Positions 7,288 through 17,153 of a stretch of 35,168 nucleotides of DNA are shown piece after piece (within the stretch, counting starts at the first letter, position 1; every line of letters begins with the position of its first letter). The stretch is from IMG/VR virus record IMGVR_UViG_3300047440_000444, positions 1 to 35,168 of that record; one strand, given 5' to 3'. The notes beneath the pieces are model-generated. The model was not told the DNA's origin. It saw nothing but the letters and a program-made list of their open reading frames with translations, and made no database searches. Position numbers and translations under genes: made by a program. The DNA is from a virus.

Positions 7288-8599
7288 TTTCGGGCATTTC
7301 TGGAACCGATGAATTCGATATAACTTTACCTAGCCTTTCAGCACTCTTATTCATCTTAGCTATATCTTTTGCTGATGCAGCTGACACTACTGATCCGTAT
7401 AGCCTACGAGCTTCAGGGCTATGTGCAAGTGCATTAAGAGCCCTAGCGCCTTCACGCGTAGCTATTGCTGCTCCTGCGCCCTTTAGTAATCCAGCTGTAC
7501 CTATAAGATTCTGAGCTCCCAATAGGAATGCTGATGCCGGCGTTAAATTTTTAGGATTCAAGTGCTTTGACATTGTATCAATAACTGGAATGGTTGCATT
7601 AATAGATCTATTTAATGGATCGGCAATATTAATAGCTTTATAGAAATCTTTATTATTAGTCTTAGCCCAATCGGTAAGGCTAGTTTTTAATGCTTTAGTT
7701 GCCTCTGTTAATTGAGCTTTTGCTACTCTTGTTAGATTCCCACTAGAAGTAGTACCATGGGTCCATTCACCAAGATTTACGGCGAAATTCCATAGCTCTT
7801 TAGCTTTTATATCTCCAGACTTTAAATCCTTTAAGAATGGCTCAAATCCTTTTTCAATATCCTTACTTAATAGACCTCTTTTTTTAAGACCACTTAATGC
7901 GTCAACGGTCTGTTCAAGTTTCGGGGTAACTTTAATTAAATCAGTTTCAGCAAGTGCTTGATCTGCAAGATTATAATTGTGATCTTTCAAGGCGCGCAAT
8001 CCAGTTGGGCCAGCCAAAGAGCTTAAAAGCATTGTAGCGCCCTTAATAACTGCATCTCGTTTTTCGCCGGCTGGTATATTGATGTTCGCATATGGTATCT
8101 TAATATCCCCAAGCGCCTTAGACGCTTCACTGGCTAAATTGCCAGCTAATGATGTTAAGCCAGATCCTGCCAATACCCTCCCTAATGGGAGTTTACCCTT
8201 AAGTGGGATAGCTAATTGTGTTAAATCAGATAGAACCATATCTGAGAATTTCTCAGTCTCGCCTTGTGGCTGCAGGTATCCTTCTGGCAGCAATGGCTTC
8301 TCTATAACATCGCGTGTTACATCTTTAAGATTTTGGCTTGTTGGCCATATATTTTGTTCTGCTGGCAACGGAGATGGGGACCCAGTCAACTTCTCAATTC
8401 CCATATTAGTGAGACCTAATGCTCCAGAAGCTATGTCGCCCGGAAGCCCAAGAGCTGCTTCGGCTACACGCGAAGCTGATCTTGCTCCGCCCCTTAATAA
8501 TCGTTGACCCGTAGTTTCTACGTTCTCTGGCTTAGATATATCCGCTAAATCAAAAGCTTCATATTGATTATTTTCCATATTCAACCCATTCATTACCAT
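7247..8599 (-). CDS. Putative internal ejection (DNA-injection) protein, third of three
   Basis: 450 residues, Ala/Gly/Leu-rich with several amphipathic or weakly hydrophobic segments (for example AALGLPGDIASGALGLTN at about 46-63 and an AGLLKGAGAAIA stretch near 375). This composition is usual for podovirus internal proteins that leave the capsid and form a channel across the cell envelope. It occupies the slot of P22 gp16 (after gp7 and gp20). An alternative start is Met8 (8578), whose codon overlaps the stop of the preceding gene more tightly; there is no clear ribosome site to decide. Function is inferred from position and composition, not from a recognised domain. Confidence 0.6.
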   Translation of the reverse strand: MVMNGLNMENNQYEAFDLADISKPENVETTGQRLLRGGARSASRVAEAALGLPGDIASGALGLTNMGIEKLTGSPSPLPAEQNIWPTSQNLKDVTRDVIEKPLLPEGYLQPQGETEKFSDMVLSDLTQLAIPLKGKLPLGRVLAGSGLTSLAGNLASEASKALGDIKIPYANINIPAGEKRDAVIKGATMLLSSLAGPTGLRALKDHNYNLADQALAETDLIKVTPKLEQTVDALSGLKKRGLLSKDIEKGFEPFLKDLKSGDIKAKELWNFAVNLGEWTHGTTSSGNLTRVAKAQLTEATKALKTSLTDWAKTNNKDFYKAINIADPLNRSINATIPVIDTMSKHLNPKNLTPASAFLLGAQNLIGTAGLLKGAGAAIATREGARALNALAHSPEARRLYGSVVSAASAKDIAKMNKSAERLGKVISNSSVPEMPETKDSDMFEAFQLP

Positions 8600-9749
8600 T
8601 AGTGACCATTAGCTTTCCAGTTTTAGGATCTTTATAGCCAACTTTAGGATTAGCTGATTTCGGATCTGGAAGCGCAGAAACTTTACCAATACTTTTTGAC
8701 TTACTAAGTAATTGTTGTTGAGCCTCATTACTAGCATATTGTCTTATTTGATTACGCGATTCTTCTTCAATTTTCGCAGCTTTATCTTTAGTAGCTTCTT
8801 TTATGCGATCTGCCATATCAAATGACCAAACGCCTTTATTCTCGCGCAGCAGATCTCTTCTGGTTTTATTTTCAAGCACAGCTATTTTATCAAATGCTCT
8901 AGCAGATGAAAGTATCGCCTTAATGCCTTCTTTTGTTTTATAAAGATCAGGCACGGTTTTATGAAATGACTTCTCTAGAAACTGATTAAGTTTAGTTCCG
9001 CTAGGGAATGCTGAAGCTACGTTTAATCCTAAGCGAGCAAATATCTTTTGAGCTAATTCATCCATAGGGCTATTAACATAATCCTCAATGCCTAAATCGC
9101 GTGCGAGTGCTCGTCCTTTACCTGTGAATAACTCATCTTTATTTAGCATTTCTTCGATTGTTTCATATTCACTTAGATTTCGCTCAGATGCCTCAGCCTT
9201 TTTCTGATATGGTTCGCTATGTTTTATAGCCATATCGGTAGCCTTAAGCTCATTAGCCTCTTTTTTTAACTTTTGTTGGCTTAATACTTCAGCTTGCCTA
9301 TCTGTAAGTCGTGGTACTATTTTTTTATTAGTTTCTTTGACTTTAACTTCTGCGGGAATAGTTTCCTTTGTCTGTGTACCGGCTAATGGGGTCCCCGCGC
9401 TTGATTGAATGGCTGAAGTTTTATTTTGATCTGGCTGATCTATATTAGAAGTTGATGAGGAGCTAGCCTGACCATAATTACTTTCAGCTGGCAGTACGCC
9501 AAGTTGTTGCTGGAAGTAATCACTTGATGGCTGAGCCATTTGTTGTTTAATGATTGGCCCGAGTGCTGAATCGCTTAAACCTGACAATGCCTGGACTTGT
9601 TCGCTATTAAATCCCAAAGCCTTAAGGCCTTCTTTTTTTCTATCTTGAGTCATTGATCGCAATTTATTCTCGGCTAGAGCTGAAAGCCCTTGGTTAATTC
9701 CTTGACCAATTAATGATCCCCATCCCGGGTTTGAAGGTATGAAATTCAT
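8568..9749 (-). CDS. Putative internal ejection protein, second of three
   Basis: 393 residues. The N-terminus (NPGWGSLIGQGINQGLSALAE) is a glycine-rich amphipathic segment of the kind seen in DNA pilot and ejection proteins. Residues of about 145-340 are charged helices (KVKETNKKIVPRL..., AEASERNLSEYETIEEML), followed by a small C-terminal domain with VGYKDPKTGKLMVTNGNEWVEY. It starts two bases from the stop of the upstream gene and overlaps the downstream gene by 32 bases. Equivalent in position to P22 gp20. The family was not identified. Confidence 0.6.
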   Translation of the reverse strand: MNFIPSNPGWGSLIGQGINQGLSALAENKLRSMTQDRKKEGLKALGFNSEQVQALSGLSDSALGPIIKQQMAQPSSDYFQQQLGVLPAESNYGQASSSSTSNIDQPDQNKTSAIQSSAGTPLAGTQTKETIPAEVKVKETNKKIVPRLTDRQAEVLSQQKLKKEANELKATDMAIKHSEPYQKKAEASERNLSEYETIEEMLNKDELFTGKGRALARDLGIEDYVNSPMDELAQKIFARLGLNVASAFPSGTKLNQFLEKSFHKTVPDLYKTKEGIKAILSSARAFDKIAVLENKTRRDLLRENKGVWSFDMADRIKEATKDKAAKIEEESRNQIRQYASNEAQQQLLSKSKSIGKVSALPDPKSANPKVGYKDPKTGKLMVTNGNEWVEYGK

Positions 9750-9750
9750 A

Positions 9751-10392
9751 TTAAGACCTCGCTATATCTTTAGCAAATTGACCACCTATTGCTGTTAGAG
9801 CACCAGTAGGACCACCAAGCGCGTATCCTATTCCAGCGTTTGCTATTGTTGGCAAAACCGATGGTAATAAACCTATTTGTCCCTGTTTAGTTACATTGGC
9901 AAATTGTTGTGTTCCCAGAAGCGAACTTAATAGATTCTGTAGTGCCGCTAATTGCTGCCCGCGTTCATTCTGCCCTAGCTGTGCACCTTGGTAGTAGTTT
10001 TGTGCATTTTGTTGGTTGCCTAAAAAGTCGTATTTAGCTTGTTGTGACGCTAAATTTTGATCTAAAAGCTTGCTTTGTCCTAATGCTGCATTTCTAAATC
10101 CGCTTCCACCAAATGCTCCGACTGCATTAAATCGTTCCGCTAGGCTTGGTAACGTTTCGCTCATGAAATTCTGTCGCGCTTCGCGTGCTATAGGCGCAAA
10201 GTTAAATGCTTGGGGAGCTCCCGCAGAATAATTTTGAGATTGTTGTTGCCCCAAGAATCCTGATTGATTTTGTAATGCTGGTCCTAGTATTTGACCTAAC
10301 TGAGCAAGTAATTGCTGTACTTGTGGCGTTTGGGTTTGAACCTTTTCAATTTGATTATCACTGCCTACTAGATTATCCCACCATGATGCCAT
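9751..10392 (-). CDS. Putative internal ejection protein, first of three
   Basis: 213 residues. An N-terminal MASWWDNLVGS is followed by long Gln/Asn-rich helices (residues 20-165, many QQ and NQ pairs) with a conserved-looking RFNAVGAFGGSGFRNA. The C-terminus is a glycine-rich hydrophobic stretch (GIGYALGGPTGALTAIGGQF) that could insert in a membrane. Equivalent in position to P22 gp7; similar composition is also found in microvirus pilot proteins. Ribosome site GGGGA. Confidence 0.6.
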   Translation of the reverse strand: MASWWDNLVGSDNQIEKVQTQTPQVQQLLAQLGQILGPALQNQSGFLGQQQSQNYSAGAPQAFNFAPIAREARQNFMSETLPSLAERFNAVGAFGGSGFRNAALGQSKLLDQNLASQQAKYDFLGNQQNAQNYYQGAQLGQNERGQQLAALQNLLSSLLGTQQFANVTKQGQIGLLPSVLPTIANAGIGYALGGPTGALTAIGGQFAKDIARS

Positions 10393-10400
10393 TGTATCCC

Positions 10401-10946
10401 CTAGCTTTTAATAAACTCAAGCACTATCTGGCTCAAGTTAAAGTTACTTCTATTAGAACCTGTAGTTATATAAATATTTGTCGCATCAGCTCTGACCTCA
10501 ATATTAGACGCAAGCGTTGGAGATGCATAGGGGAGACTAATATAATTCAAACCTGTATTATCTGTTGCCGCACCTCCAATAAATACTAGTGTATATGCAC
10601 TATTACAATTGAAATTATGAGGAATTATAGTTGTTCCAGTATTAGCCAGCTGTCCAGTATTAATAGTTTTTCTAAAAACATTACGTAACATAGGGCGGTT
10701 TGCGGTTGTTGAGTTATATGCAGGATTTGCAAAATAAAGTGCGCCAGTCTGATATTCTTCAAGGGTGTATAGTCCTGTGATCTTATTATTTAAAGATTGA
10801 AGAATATCAGACTCATCCTGATACACTTTGACAAACACATTCTGCAGGGATGTATTTTTACCCGTTGCCTCATATATCTCTTGCAATGTATATGAGGGAG
10901 TTGTCGGAAGATATTGCCCACCAGGCAATTGTGGAGGAAATGCCAT
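10401..10946 (-). CDS. Putative tail needle or tail-tip protein
   Basis: 181 residues. After MAFPPQLPGGQYLP there is a short helical region (TLQEIYEATGKNTSLQ to about residue 60), and the C-terminal 90 residues form a beta domain (NTGTTIIPHNFNCNSAYTLVFIGGA). A helix ending in a beta knob, encoded right after the tail hub, matches the position and general design of the P22 needle gp26, although the helical part is much shorter. The start codon overlaps the hub stop (TAATG). Alternative: a small receptor-binding protein. Confidence 0.45.
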   Translation of the reverse strand: MAFPPQLPGGQYLPTTPSYTLQEIYEATGKNTSLQNVFVKVYQDESDILQSLNNKITGLYTLEEYQTGALYFANPAYNSTTANRPMLRNVFRKTINTGQLANTGTTIIPHNFNCNSAYTLVFIGGAATDNTGLNYISLPYASPTLASNIEVRADATNIYITTGSNRSNFNLSQIVLEFIKS

Positions 10947-13165
10947 TACTGCAATCTCCCCTGCTTAGCCGCATATATTTGCATTGAGTGAATTTGTAGA
11001 TCACTAAAAGCAATCGCTGGATTTGTAATCTGCGCATCTGTCATATAAATTCTGAACTGTAAAAACTCACCCGCAGATTGGAAATATACTGGATGCCATA
11101 TTCTAGTAGATGTCGCTTCAAGTGGATATGCTGCATATGGATAAGTATCTAGGATACATGTACCCATAATGGCGCCCGTTACGATCGAACCTAATCGAGT
11201 ATCCGCTGTTGAAGTTGAAGTATAATAATCTATAGTTACTTCACCCAATGCGGTCCTATCAACTTGATATTCAATTTTAGATACATAGACATTTTTTCCT
11301 TGCTCTGCATATGGATTCATTTCTTTAGAAAGCAGATCGTAGTTACTTACTTGAGCAACCGTTCCACCACCAATATAAATACCAGCAAGCACATGTCCTG
11401 CAGCATTAAATAGACTTATCGTATCTACCGTTACAGATACAACTCTGAATATACGATTATTAAGTGCTAGTATTTCGCTTGTTCCATGTATATTTTCCAG
11501 AACAACATAGGTCGACATATTAAGCGTAAAGTTTAGTGGAACTATGTTATTATCATGAATCTGCAGTGTAATTAAACCAGCTGTACTTGTTATATTATCT
11601 ATCTGTAGCGATGGCGCATTTCTATGCGTATCACCATTAATAAATAGAATGAATCCTTCCTGGTTACCCGCTAGAATTCGTTGTGCCTGGCTAGATCCTT
11701 GAATGGGCGGGAAATACCCAAAGGCAGTAAATGTATCAATATTATATGACCAGTTTTTGGTTACATAGTTATAACAAAGAACTCTATTTGGGAATCTATT
11801 CAGCGTATTTTGTGCTTCATCCGCTGAAACATATGCCCAATAGGCCATTTCTCTAAAGTAATCCCTTATGCCAGCTGTTCTAAAAGATTCACCATTAATA
11901 AGTTCATTTTCTATATCAAATACTAAGTCAGGAATTGCTTCATCAATCCTAAATACAGATACACCAGAACACCCATGAATTCCAACGTTGCCGAAAGTTA
12001 ATACTTGTTGATCGAATGGTATAGTAGAGTTCTGTGCATTTGCACCTAGTTCAGTATTAATCTTTCTCCATACGAATGGCGAAGAATCAGATCCAGTATA
12101 TGCTAATTCCCAAGTGCTTTTTTCAAAATATACGATCAATCTATTAAGAATAAACTCGCATGCGATTATCTCTTCTTCTGTTCCTAAGCAATCAAAGAAT
12201 CCGCCATATACATTCACGCCAACATCAGGACCATCATACCATGAAGTTGCGCCCAATGGATTTCCTATAGCGCACCATCGGGCTCTATTCCTATAAGTTG
12301 TAGATGATCCACCAACAAACTCATGTGTATTAAGCAAAAGCAATCTATTCTGATAAGCTAAAATAAATCTAGCACTTTCAATATAATCACCGCCACCATT
12401 AATTGCTGGAAATATTTGATTCCATGCCGATGTGTTATCAAGATATTGAATGCCATCAGCAGGATTATCATTAACAACCCAAAAGAATGGGGCCACTCCA
12501 CCTTGCCCAACATAGGTTGTTGTTGAATAGTAATTAAGTTCTGTTCCAGACCATAATCCAGGTTTTGGTATTGGTATGGTAGTATTTCCCAACCTTCTCC
12601 AACCAGTAGATCCCCATTGATAGGCGAATTGTGTATCAAAGGCGATGACGGGCTCACCGAGTAATCCGGCCCCAAGTTCCCAAGTGGCAATATGCTGTAT
12701 TGGATTGCCTGGATAAAATATAACTGGCGTTCCATTTGCGGCTAGCGATCCGGCAATATTAAACGCACCAGTTGCAATATTATATGTTGCAACTGCTACT
12801 ATGCCATCAGTTCTAAGCATCTGCTGGGCGCCACCTAAATCTATATAAACGGTAAACATAGAGTTGCCAACTGAGAATGCTTGTCCTATATGGAATGAAC
12901 TACCGGGCACCGTTCCGGCAAGTGCTCCGGCAGTAATTGTGCCAACTTGTATACCAACGCGCGACTGAAGTTGTGGGGTTGACGGCGTCGGTGGACTTGT
13001 TGGAACCATTAATTCCGTACCAAATCTCTTGATGGTTCGAGATCGATATGTATACATATTAACTTGTTGTGCGAAAGCATAATCTGCTATAAGCCAAGGT
13101 CGCTTATTGGTCTGTAAACCCGCTCCTACTTCATATGGAGCTATGAGAAATTTATCGAATGCCAT
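10946..13165 (-). CDS. Large tail hub protein (P22 gp10-like position)
   Basis: 739 residues from ATG 13165, which has GAGGAG five bases upstream; an ATG seven codons earlier lacks a site and would overlap the previous gene. The opening FDKFLIAPYEVGAGLQTN, followed by tracks of aromatic and Gly-rich beta strands, suggests a propeller-like hub: IYFEKSTWELAYTG and CSGVSVFRI elements near 340-410 resemble those of phage stabilisation proteins. Encoded between the connector and the needle-like gene, it most likely plugs the portal channel and anchors the fibres. No enzymatic motif is visible. Confidence 0.65.
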   Translation of the reverse strand: MAFDKFLIAPYEVGAGLQTNKRPWLIADYAFAQQVNMYTYRSRTIKRFGTELMVPTSPPTPSTPQLQSRVGIQVGTITAGALAGTVPGSSFHIGQAFSVGNSMFTVYIDLGGAQQMLRTDGIVAVATYNIATGAFNIAGSLAANGTPVIFYPGNPIQHIATWELGAGLLGEPVIAFDTQFAYQWGSTGWRRLGNTTIPIPKPGLWSGTELNYYSTTTYVGQGGVAPFFWVVNDNPADGIQYLDNTSAWNQIFPAINGGGDYIESARFILAYQNRLLLLNTHEFVGGSSTTYRNRARWCAIGNPLGATSWYDGPDVGVNVYGGFFDCLGTEEEIIACEFILNRLIVYFEKSTWELAYTGSDSSPFVWRKINTELGANAQNSTIPFDQQVLTFGNVGIHGCSGVSVFRIDEAIPDLVFDIENELINGESFRTAGIRDYFREMAYWAYVSADEAQNTLNRFPNRVLCYNYVTKNWSYNIDTFTAFGYFPPIQGSSQAQRILAGNQEGFILFINGDTHRNAPSLQIDNITSTAGLITLQIHDNNIVPLNFTLNMSTYVVLENIHGTSEILALNNRIFRVVSVTVDTISLFNAAGHVLAGIYIGGGTVAQVSNYDLLSKEMNPYAEQGKNVYVSKIEYQVDRTALGEVTIDYYTSTSTADTRLGSIVTGAIMGTCILDTYPYAAYPLEATSTRIWHPVYFQSAGEFLQFRIYMTDAQITNPAIAFSDLQIHSMQIYAAKQGRLQ

Positions 13166-13173
13166 GATACTCC

Positions 13174-14169
13174 TCAATAAGGCCATCTACCAAACCAGTT
13201 CCACATGCGTGGGCCGCCTTGAGTAAATATAGTCTGTGAACGCATTTCTGCTTTTTGACTTAATGTTGGTCGATTAACCAAGTCCTCTTGTTCTTTAAGA
13301 TATGGTTCAATCTGAGCTCTCATTTCTGAGTCGCCTCGTCGATCTGCTATATATTTACCGGTAAGGGCTGCAATGTATTGCCACCATTGCTTAAGTAGAG
13401 GTATATCGGCATCATTCATGATTTCAGTAGGACGCGCATCAACCTCTATTTGAACAGTATAAACTTTATCTGGCACCGGTCTTAAAGTGAACTTATCTTC
13501 AAAGAATAATATTTGAACTGGGATTCCTGCAGCATATCCTATCGTTGTTCCATTTATTGGCGCGCCTATTTTAGTAGCTGCAGGGAAACTGAGCGTGAAT
13601 GCGCCTGTAATATAGTTTATAGAGCCAAGTGGGTTAGCCTGATCATTTGGCTTGCTTAGAATGCCTGTAATATTATCAACGGGCGTATCAACTACAACCA
13701 TAGCAGTATCAGATAAATCAAGGCATGAGAAAACTACACTATTTTGAAGAGCAGGTCTTTGAACGAGAGTCCCAATAAATGGGCCAACGGTACCATCACC
13801 TCTAAGTAATGTATCAAAATTAAAATTAGTCTGAGGATAATTCGCATAAAATTCAGTACGCCATTCGGTAAAGAATGCAATAACACCTGCAATATAGATA
13901 GGCCTATGAACTACTGGATACCTATTTTTAAAATCATAAAGTGGGTCTGTAACATCAACAGTCGTTGTCTCATATACATCAACATTAGGTTGTGTATAAA
14001 AAGTTACTACCTTTCTTAGTGGGAATAATGCATTTACTCCTTGGAAATTAAATAGATATACAGTATTAATGTAATCTTCAAGATCCGCATCTGAAAGCTG
14101 GTTAATAGTTGGCATACGAGTTAAATCTCGCACTAACTTCTTGATATCTAATAGAGTACTTGTTGCCAT
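13174..14169 (-). CDS. Head-tail connector (adaptor) protein
   Basis: 331 residues. The N-terminal helix pair (LDIKKLVRDLTRMPTINQLS, then DADLEDYINTVYLFN) and the C-terminal segment ADIPLLKQWWQYIAALTGKYIADR are typical of short-tail adaptor proteins that bind below the portal (P22 gp4 and T7 gp11 type). A beta-rich insert fills residues 90-230. The ribosome site is AAGGA and the stop is 8 bases from the hub gene. It follows the capsid genes as the adaptor does in P22. Confidence 0.65.
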   Translation of the reverse strand: MATSTLLDIKKLVRDLTRMPTINQLSDADLEDYINTVYLFNFQGVNALFPLRKVVTFYTQPNVDVYETTTVDVTDPLYDFKNRYPVVHRPIYIAGVIAFFTEWRTEFYANYPQTNFNFDTLLRGDGTVGPFIGTLVQRPALQNSVVFSCLDLSDTAMVVVDTPVDNITGILSKPNDQANPLGSINYITGAFTLSFPAATKIGAPINGTTIGYAAGIPVQILFFEDKFTLRPVPDKVYTVQIEVDARPTEIMNDADIPLLKQWWQYIAALTGKYIADRRGDSEMRAQIEPYLKEQEDLVNRPTLSQKAEMRSQTIFTQGGPRMWNWFGRWPY

Positions 14170-14184
14170 GGTTTATCCTTCATA

Positions 14185-14568
14185 TTATGGATAAGGTAAA
14201 ACGTTTCTTACCGCTTGATCAAACTGTTGAGTTACTTCACCAATTGGCACTACTTGCGCTGGAGTATATAGAGATCCTGGCTGATCAGATGGGATAGAAA
14301 ATGGCTCTAATCTCGTTCCATCTATAGGCATAGTAAATTGTGAAGAACTCAAAACGGTAATAGTTCCTTGAGCATGATTAACTTCTGGCATCCCAAAATA
14401 TTGAGGTATATAAAGCCGCACTATTAATCCAGATTTATAACTATTATCACCAGGAGTAATACCATCAAACGTTGTTGTCACAATAATTGGATCAGTATTT
14501 GTAATACTTAAAATATTTCTCATTGCCGGTTGATAGGTAGGGAACCTAACAGAAGAATAATGCGGCAT
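14185..14568 (-). CDS. FCCH-like beta-domain virion protein
   Basis: 127 residues. The stretch DPIIVTTTFDGITPGDNSY, followed by GLIVRLYIPQYFGM, GTITVLSSSQFTMPIDGT and the closing PAQVVPIGE, matches a pattern common in phage structural genes annotated as an E1 FCCH-like domain (a small beta barrel). The role in the particle is unknown; a head-completion or decoration protein is plausible from the location between capsid and connector genes. Confidence 0.6.
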   Translation of the reverse strand: MPHYSSVRFPTYQPAMRNILSITNTDPIIVTTTFDGITPGDNSYKSGLIVRLYIPQYFGMPEVNHAQGTITVLSSSQFTMPIDGTRLEPFSIPSDQPGSLYTPAQVVPIGEVTQQFDQAVRNVLPYP

Positions 14569-14575
14569 ATGTACC

Positions 14576-15115
14576 TCAGTAACTTACTTCGATTATATCT
14601 TGTTTTCTACCTATATCATCAAGTGAGAATTCAGTATTATCAAATGCAAATCGATAGTTTTTCCTTTTAACATGTAACTTATCTTGAGCCGAAGATCTGC
14701 CATCTGAATATCCACCTTGAATTTCAACATCAATACCTAATTTATTAGCTCCAACTAACGGAACATATTCAACTGTAAAGCATCCTTGGTTTAATCTACG
14801 GACAACTCCACGTGGCAATTGATAGATAGTGCCATCGGTCAAAGTATATGTTTCAGGCTCATAATCATGAAGCTTAATGGTAAACTTAACTGTTCCGCCA
14901 CGCCTTTCAAGATTTCTAAATATACCAGTTACCATTTCAGAATCACGTTCGCGCATTCTTAGAATCTTAGCTCTACCTTCTTCAGGTGTCATATTATTTC
15001 TGCTGCGAAGTGATCCGTCTAAATTCTTTTTTGCAGCCATTCTCATAGCGCCACCGTTTTCTTGTATTGGTGCTGGCGCAGGGATAAAGTCTGTTGATAG
15101 TTTTTTGTCTTTCAT
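14576..15115 (-). CDS. 179-residue virion-associated protein of unknown fold
   Basis: The start chosen is ATG 15115 because AAGG lies six bases before it; an ATG two codons earlier has no spacing from that site. Residues 1-60 are basic and low-complexity. From about residue 70 a beta-rich domain begins (GTVKFTIKLHDYEPETYTL, PRGVVRRLNQGCFTVEYVPL). It lies between two FCCH-like genes in the head region. A head-stabilising or neck protein is possible; no family is recognised. Confidence 0.55.
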   Translation of the reverse strand: MKDKKLSTDFIPAPAPIQENGGAMRMAAKKNLDGSLRSRNNMTPEEGRAKILRMRERDSEMVTGIFRNLERRGGTVKFTIKLHDYEPETYTLTDGTIYQLPRGVVRRLNQGCFTVEYVPLVGANKLGIDVEIQGGYSDGRSSAQDKLHVKRKNYRFAFDNTEFSLDDIGRKQDIIEVSY

Positions 15116-15140
15116 AATCATCCTTTTCGGTTATGAGACC

Positions 15141-15159
15141 GGGCAAGAATGACTTGCCC
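15141..15159. other. Perfect 7-bp stem-loop between virion genes
   Basis: GGGCAAG (15141-15147) pairs with CTTGCCC (15153-15159) around a five-base loop, in the gap between the 333-residue and 179-residue genes. No T-run follows on either strand, so it is more likely an RNA processing or stability element than a terminator. Confidence 0.5.
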
Positions 15160-15196
15160 TTATCTCGTCATAAAGCGAAGCTTCTCTCTCTATGTA

Positions 15197-16198
15197 TTAT
15201 TGATTGTAGGATTTACCTGCAACCCAAGTAATAACGTCATTATTAACACCAGCTGGGGAACCTGTTCCGGCCATGAGCAGCATTCCAATTGAAGCTTGGT
15301 TAATTTGTGAGTCTTTAAATGGATTCACATTTTGAGCATTCGCCTCAGCAGTATTCATGCCTGCTGGAACTATAACTGCGCGCCCTACTGGGTAGTCAGT
15401 TGTAAGTGGGAATGCAAATGGAGTGAAGGAGGTTGTATCTACGTCAACAGTAATTGTATTCGTGATACCATCAGCATCAGCTTCGCCAACAGCTACAATA
15501 GTTGCAGTAACGCCATTAAGTTCAGTCATACCATATGCAGTTGCTGTAATAGTAGGAATAACAAATGTAATTCTTTGTCCAATTGTATATATGTTAGTTA
15601 CCGCAAGAGTTACAATCGCCTGTGTAGCTTGTGTAATCTTCGTAATCATACGAGTTGATGGATACCAATAAGGGTTGTAAGGAATAATACGGTAAGTACC
15701 ATTTGTAGCCGCAACTATATTATCAGCATATGCCAATGTAAAACTTGTATTAGCAACAATTGTACCAACTGTGAAATCCATACCACCAAGTTGCTGAGCA
15801 CCGATAGTATTATATATTCTTACCACAGATTCATTTGCTATAAGTCCTGCTGTATTGCCAGTGCTAACAAGCGGAGGTGTCGCATTTGATATAGCTGTAA
15901 GCGCTACTGGAGCGCCTGGTATATTACTTGTAGTATTCTGTAAAAAGAATCCAGAATTAGCAGCGATTTGGCCAACGGTTAATGCATTAGTGGTCGTAGT
16001 TTTATTATAAATAGTACCACGGCCTTGTACATCTCCAAGAGCCCATCTAAATTCTGCGCCCGTATCTGCGCCAGCAGCGTATGATACGGTTTGGTTTTGA
16101 ACTTCCATCCAGTCACAACCCATAGGAAGTTGAATGAATTTTGGCGTACCATCAGAAACGAACCGTCCTGAAAAGGTACCATTAGGAACAACAGACAT
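15197..16198 (-). CDS. Head decoration or virion protein with FCCH-like domain
   Basis: 333 residues. The N-terminal part (PNGTFSGRFVSDGTPKFIQL, CDWMEVQNQT, EFRWALGD) looks like a phage surface or decoration domain. Residues of about 180-275 contain ITKITQATQAIVTLAVTN, GMTELNG and ITVDVDTTSFTPF, the signature of FCCH-like domains. It is encoded 10 bases after the major capsid protein, a usual place for a decoration protein. The ribosome site AAGGAG is clear. It could also be a head fibre. Confidence 0.65.
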   Translation of the reverse strand: MSVVPNGTFSGRFVSDGTPKFIQLPMGCDWMEVQNQTVSYAAGADTGAEFRWALGDVQGRGTIYNKTTTTNALTVGQIAANSGFFLQNTTSNIPGAPVALTAISNATPPLVSTGNTAGLIANESVVRIYNTIGAQQLGGMDFTVGTIVANTSFTLAYADNIVAATNGTYRIIPYNPYWYPSTRMITKITQATQAIVTLAVTNIYTIGQRITFVIPTITATAYGMTELNGVTATIVAVGEADADGITNTITVDVDTTSFTPFAFPLTTDYPVGRAVIVPAGMNTAEANAQNVNPFKDSQINQASIGMLLMAGTGSPAGVNNDVITWVAGKSYNQ

Positions 16199-16208
16199 CG
16201 TTATCTCC

Positions 16209-17153
16209 TTAAGCTAAAGTTGTTGCAACGGTCAGACACCAGAGGTCATTAACCACACGAGTGACGTCACCGAAGACATATCCGCATGTAACATTCTGGA
16301 AAAGAGCGTCTGAATAGATTGGTGGTCGATATAAGAATCTAGCACTAAAATTATCTTGCTCTACGCAAACATAAGATTCATAACCAATCGCTGACCAGTT
16401 ATAAATATCATTACCAAGCGCTGAGGCATTGGGATCAATTGAAGCCACAGAAGATATAAAGAATCTGAAGTCTTCAAAACTACCATGCTCAGAACCTAAT
16501 GTAGATTGCTGGTTAGCATAGTTCCATTTAGGGATATATCCTGGCAGATTATTAAGATCTTTAGATGCTCTGGTATGGCCTAACATAATGAAAGCATCAC
16601 GAATTGGTCCGGTTCCAAAGCGATCTTCGCCTTCTTTTTTATCTAATATCTTCATTGCATCATTAGTAAGAAGTATGGAAGCTACTTCTTGTAAATCGGC
16701 AGGGTTGATATTAGTTGGCGAATCACCGTTATTACCGCCTGCACAATTGTAATAGGATGCTGTAGCAACTAATACATCGCGTGAAAGCTGATCTTCGGTC
16801 ATTCTCATGGCTAATCCAAGCAACTCAGCAGTTTCTGCTAGTACAAGATCCTGGTTTTGCAGAACTACACGCTGGTTCAGCGCCACATATTGTCCATATA
16901 GACTTACTGTGGCATCAATATCAACGCGTGTCAATGCAGTTGCTGGAATCGGTGCACCATCAGCTGATAATGGAACTGGATTGGTTGGAAGTCTGTCATA
17001 GCGCGGCATTCTAAGTGTGTCGCCGCCCTTTGCAGGTAATCTTTTTCTCATAGCCGCAAGACGATAAATCAAGTTTGGCGTACGGATGGCTAACATCACG
17101 TCGTCACATGTAGCTTGAATCTCTGGCGGTAAAGTATTTGGGGAAGTTATCAT
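16209..17153 (-). CDS. Major capsid protein, N4-gp56 family
   Basis: 314 residues. Features of the N4-gp56 capsid family are the central ATVSLYGQYVALNQRVVLQN, the helix LAETAELLGLAMRMTEDQLSRDVLVAT, the domain PADLQEVASILLTNDA with RDAFIMLGH, and the late segment GYESYVCVEQDNF. The protein forms the icosahedral shell on a scaffold (probably the coiled-coil protein upstream). It has its own leader with repeats (17192-17299) behind a terminator, suggesting separate high-level expression. The start follows GAGGG. The family call is from recognised sequence pattern, not a search. Confidence 0.85.
   Translation of the reverse strand: MITSPNTLPPEIQATCDDVMLAIRTPNLIYRLAAMRKRLPAKGGDTLRMPRYDRLPTNPVPLSADGAPIPATALTRVDIDATVSLYGQYVALNQRVVLQNQDLVLAETAELLGLAMRMTEDQLSRDVLVATASYYNCAGGNNGDSPTNINPADLQEVASILLTNDAMKILDKKEGEDRFGTGPIRDAFIMLGHTRASKDLNNLPGYIPKWNYANQQSTLGSEHGSFEDFRFFISSVASIDPNASALGNDIYNWSAIGYESYVCVEQDNFSARFLYRPPIYSDALFQNVTCGYVFGDVTRVVNDLWCLTVATTLA

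Noticed and set aside
8079-8507. Plus-strand ORF of 142 codons
   Set aside because: Antisense to the third ejection-type gene, without promoter or ribosome site.
13166-13186. Longer N-terminus of the tail hub protein
   Set aside because: The ATG at 13186 lies inside the preceding gene without a ribosome site, while ATG 13165 follows GAGGAG at the right distance.
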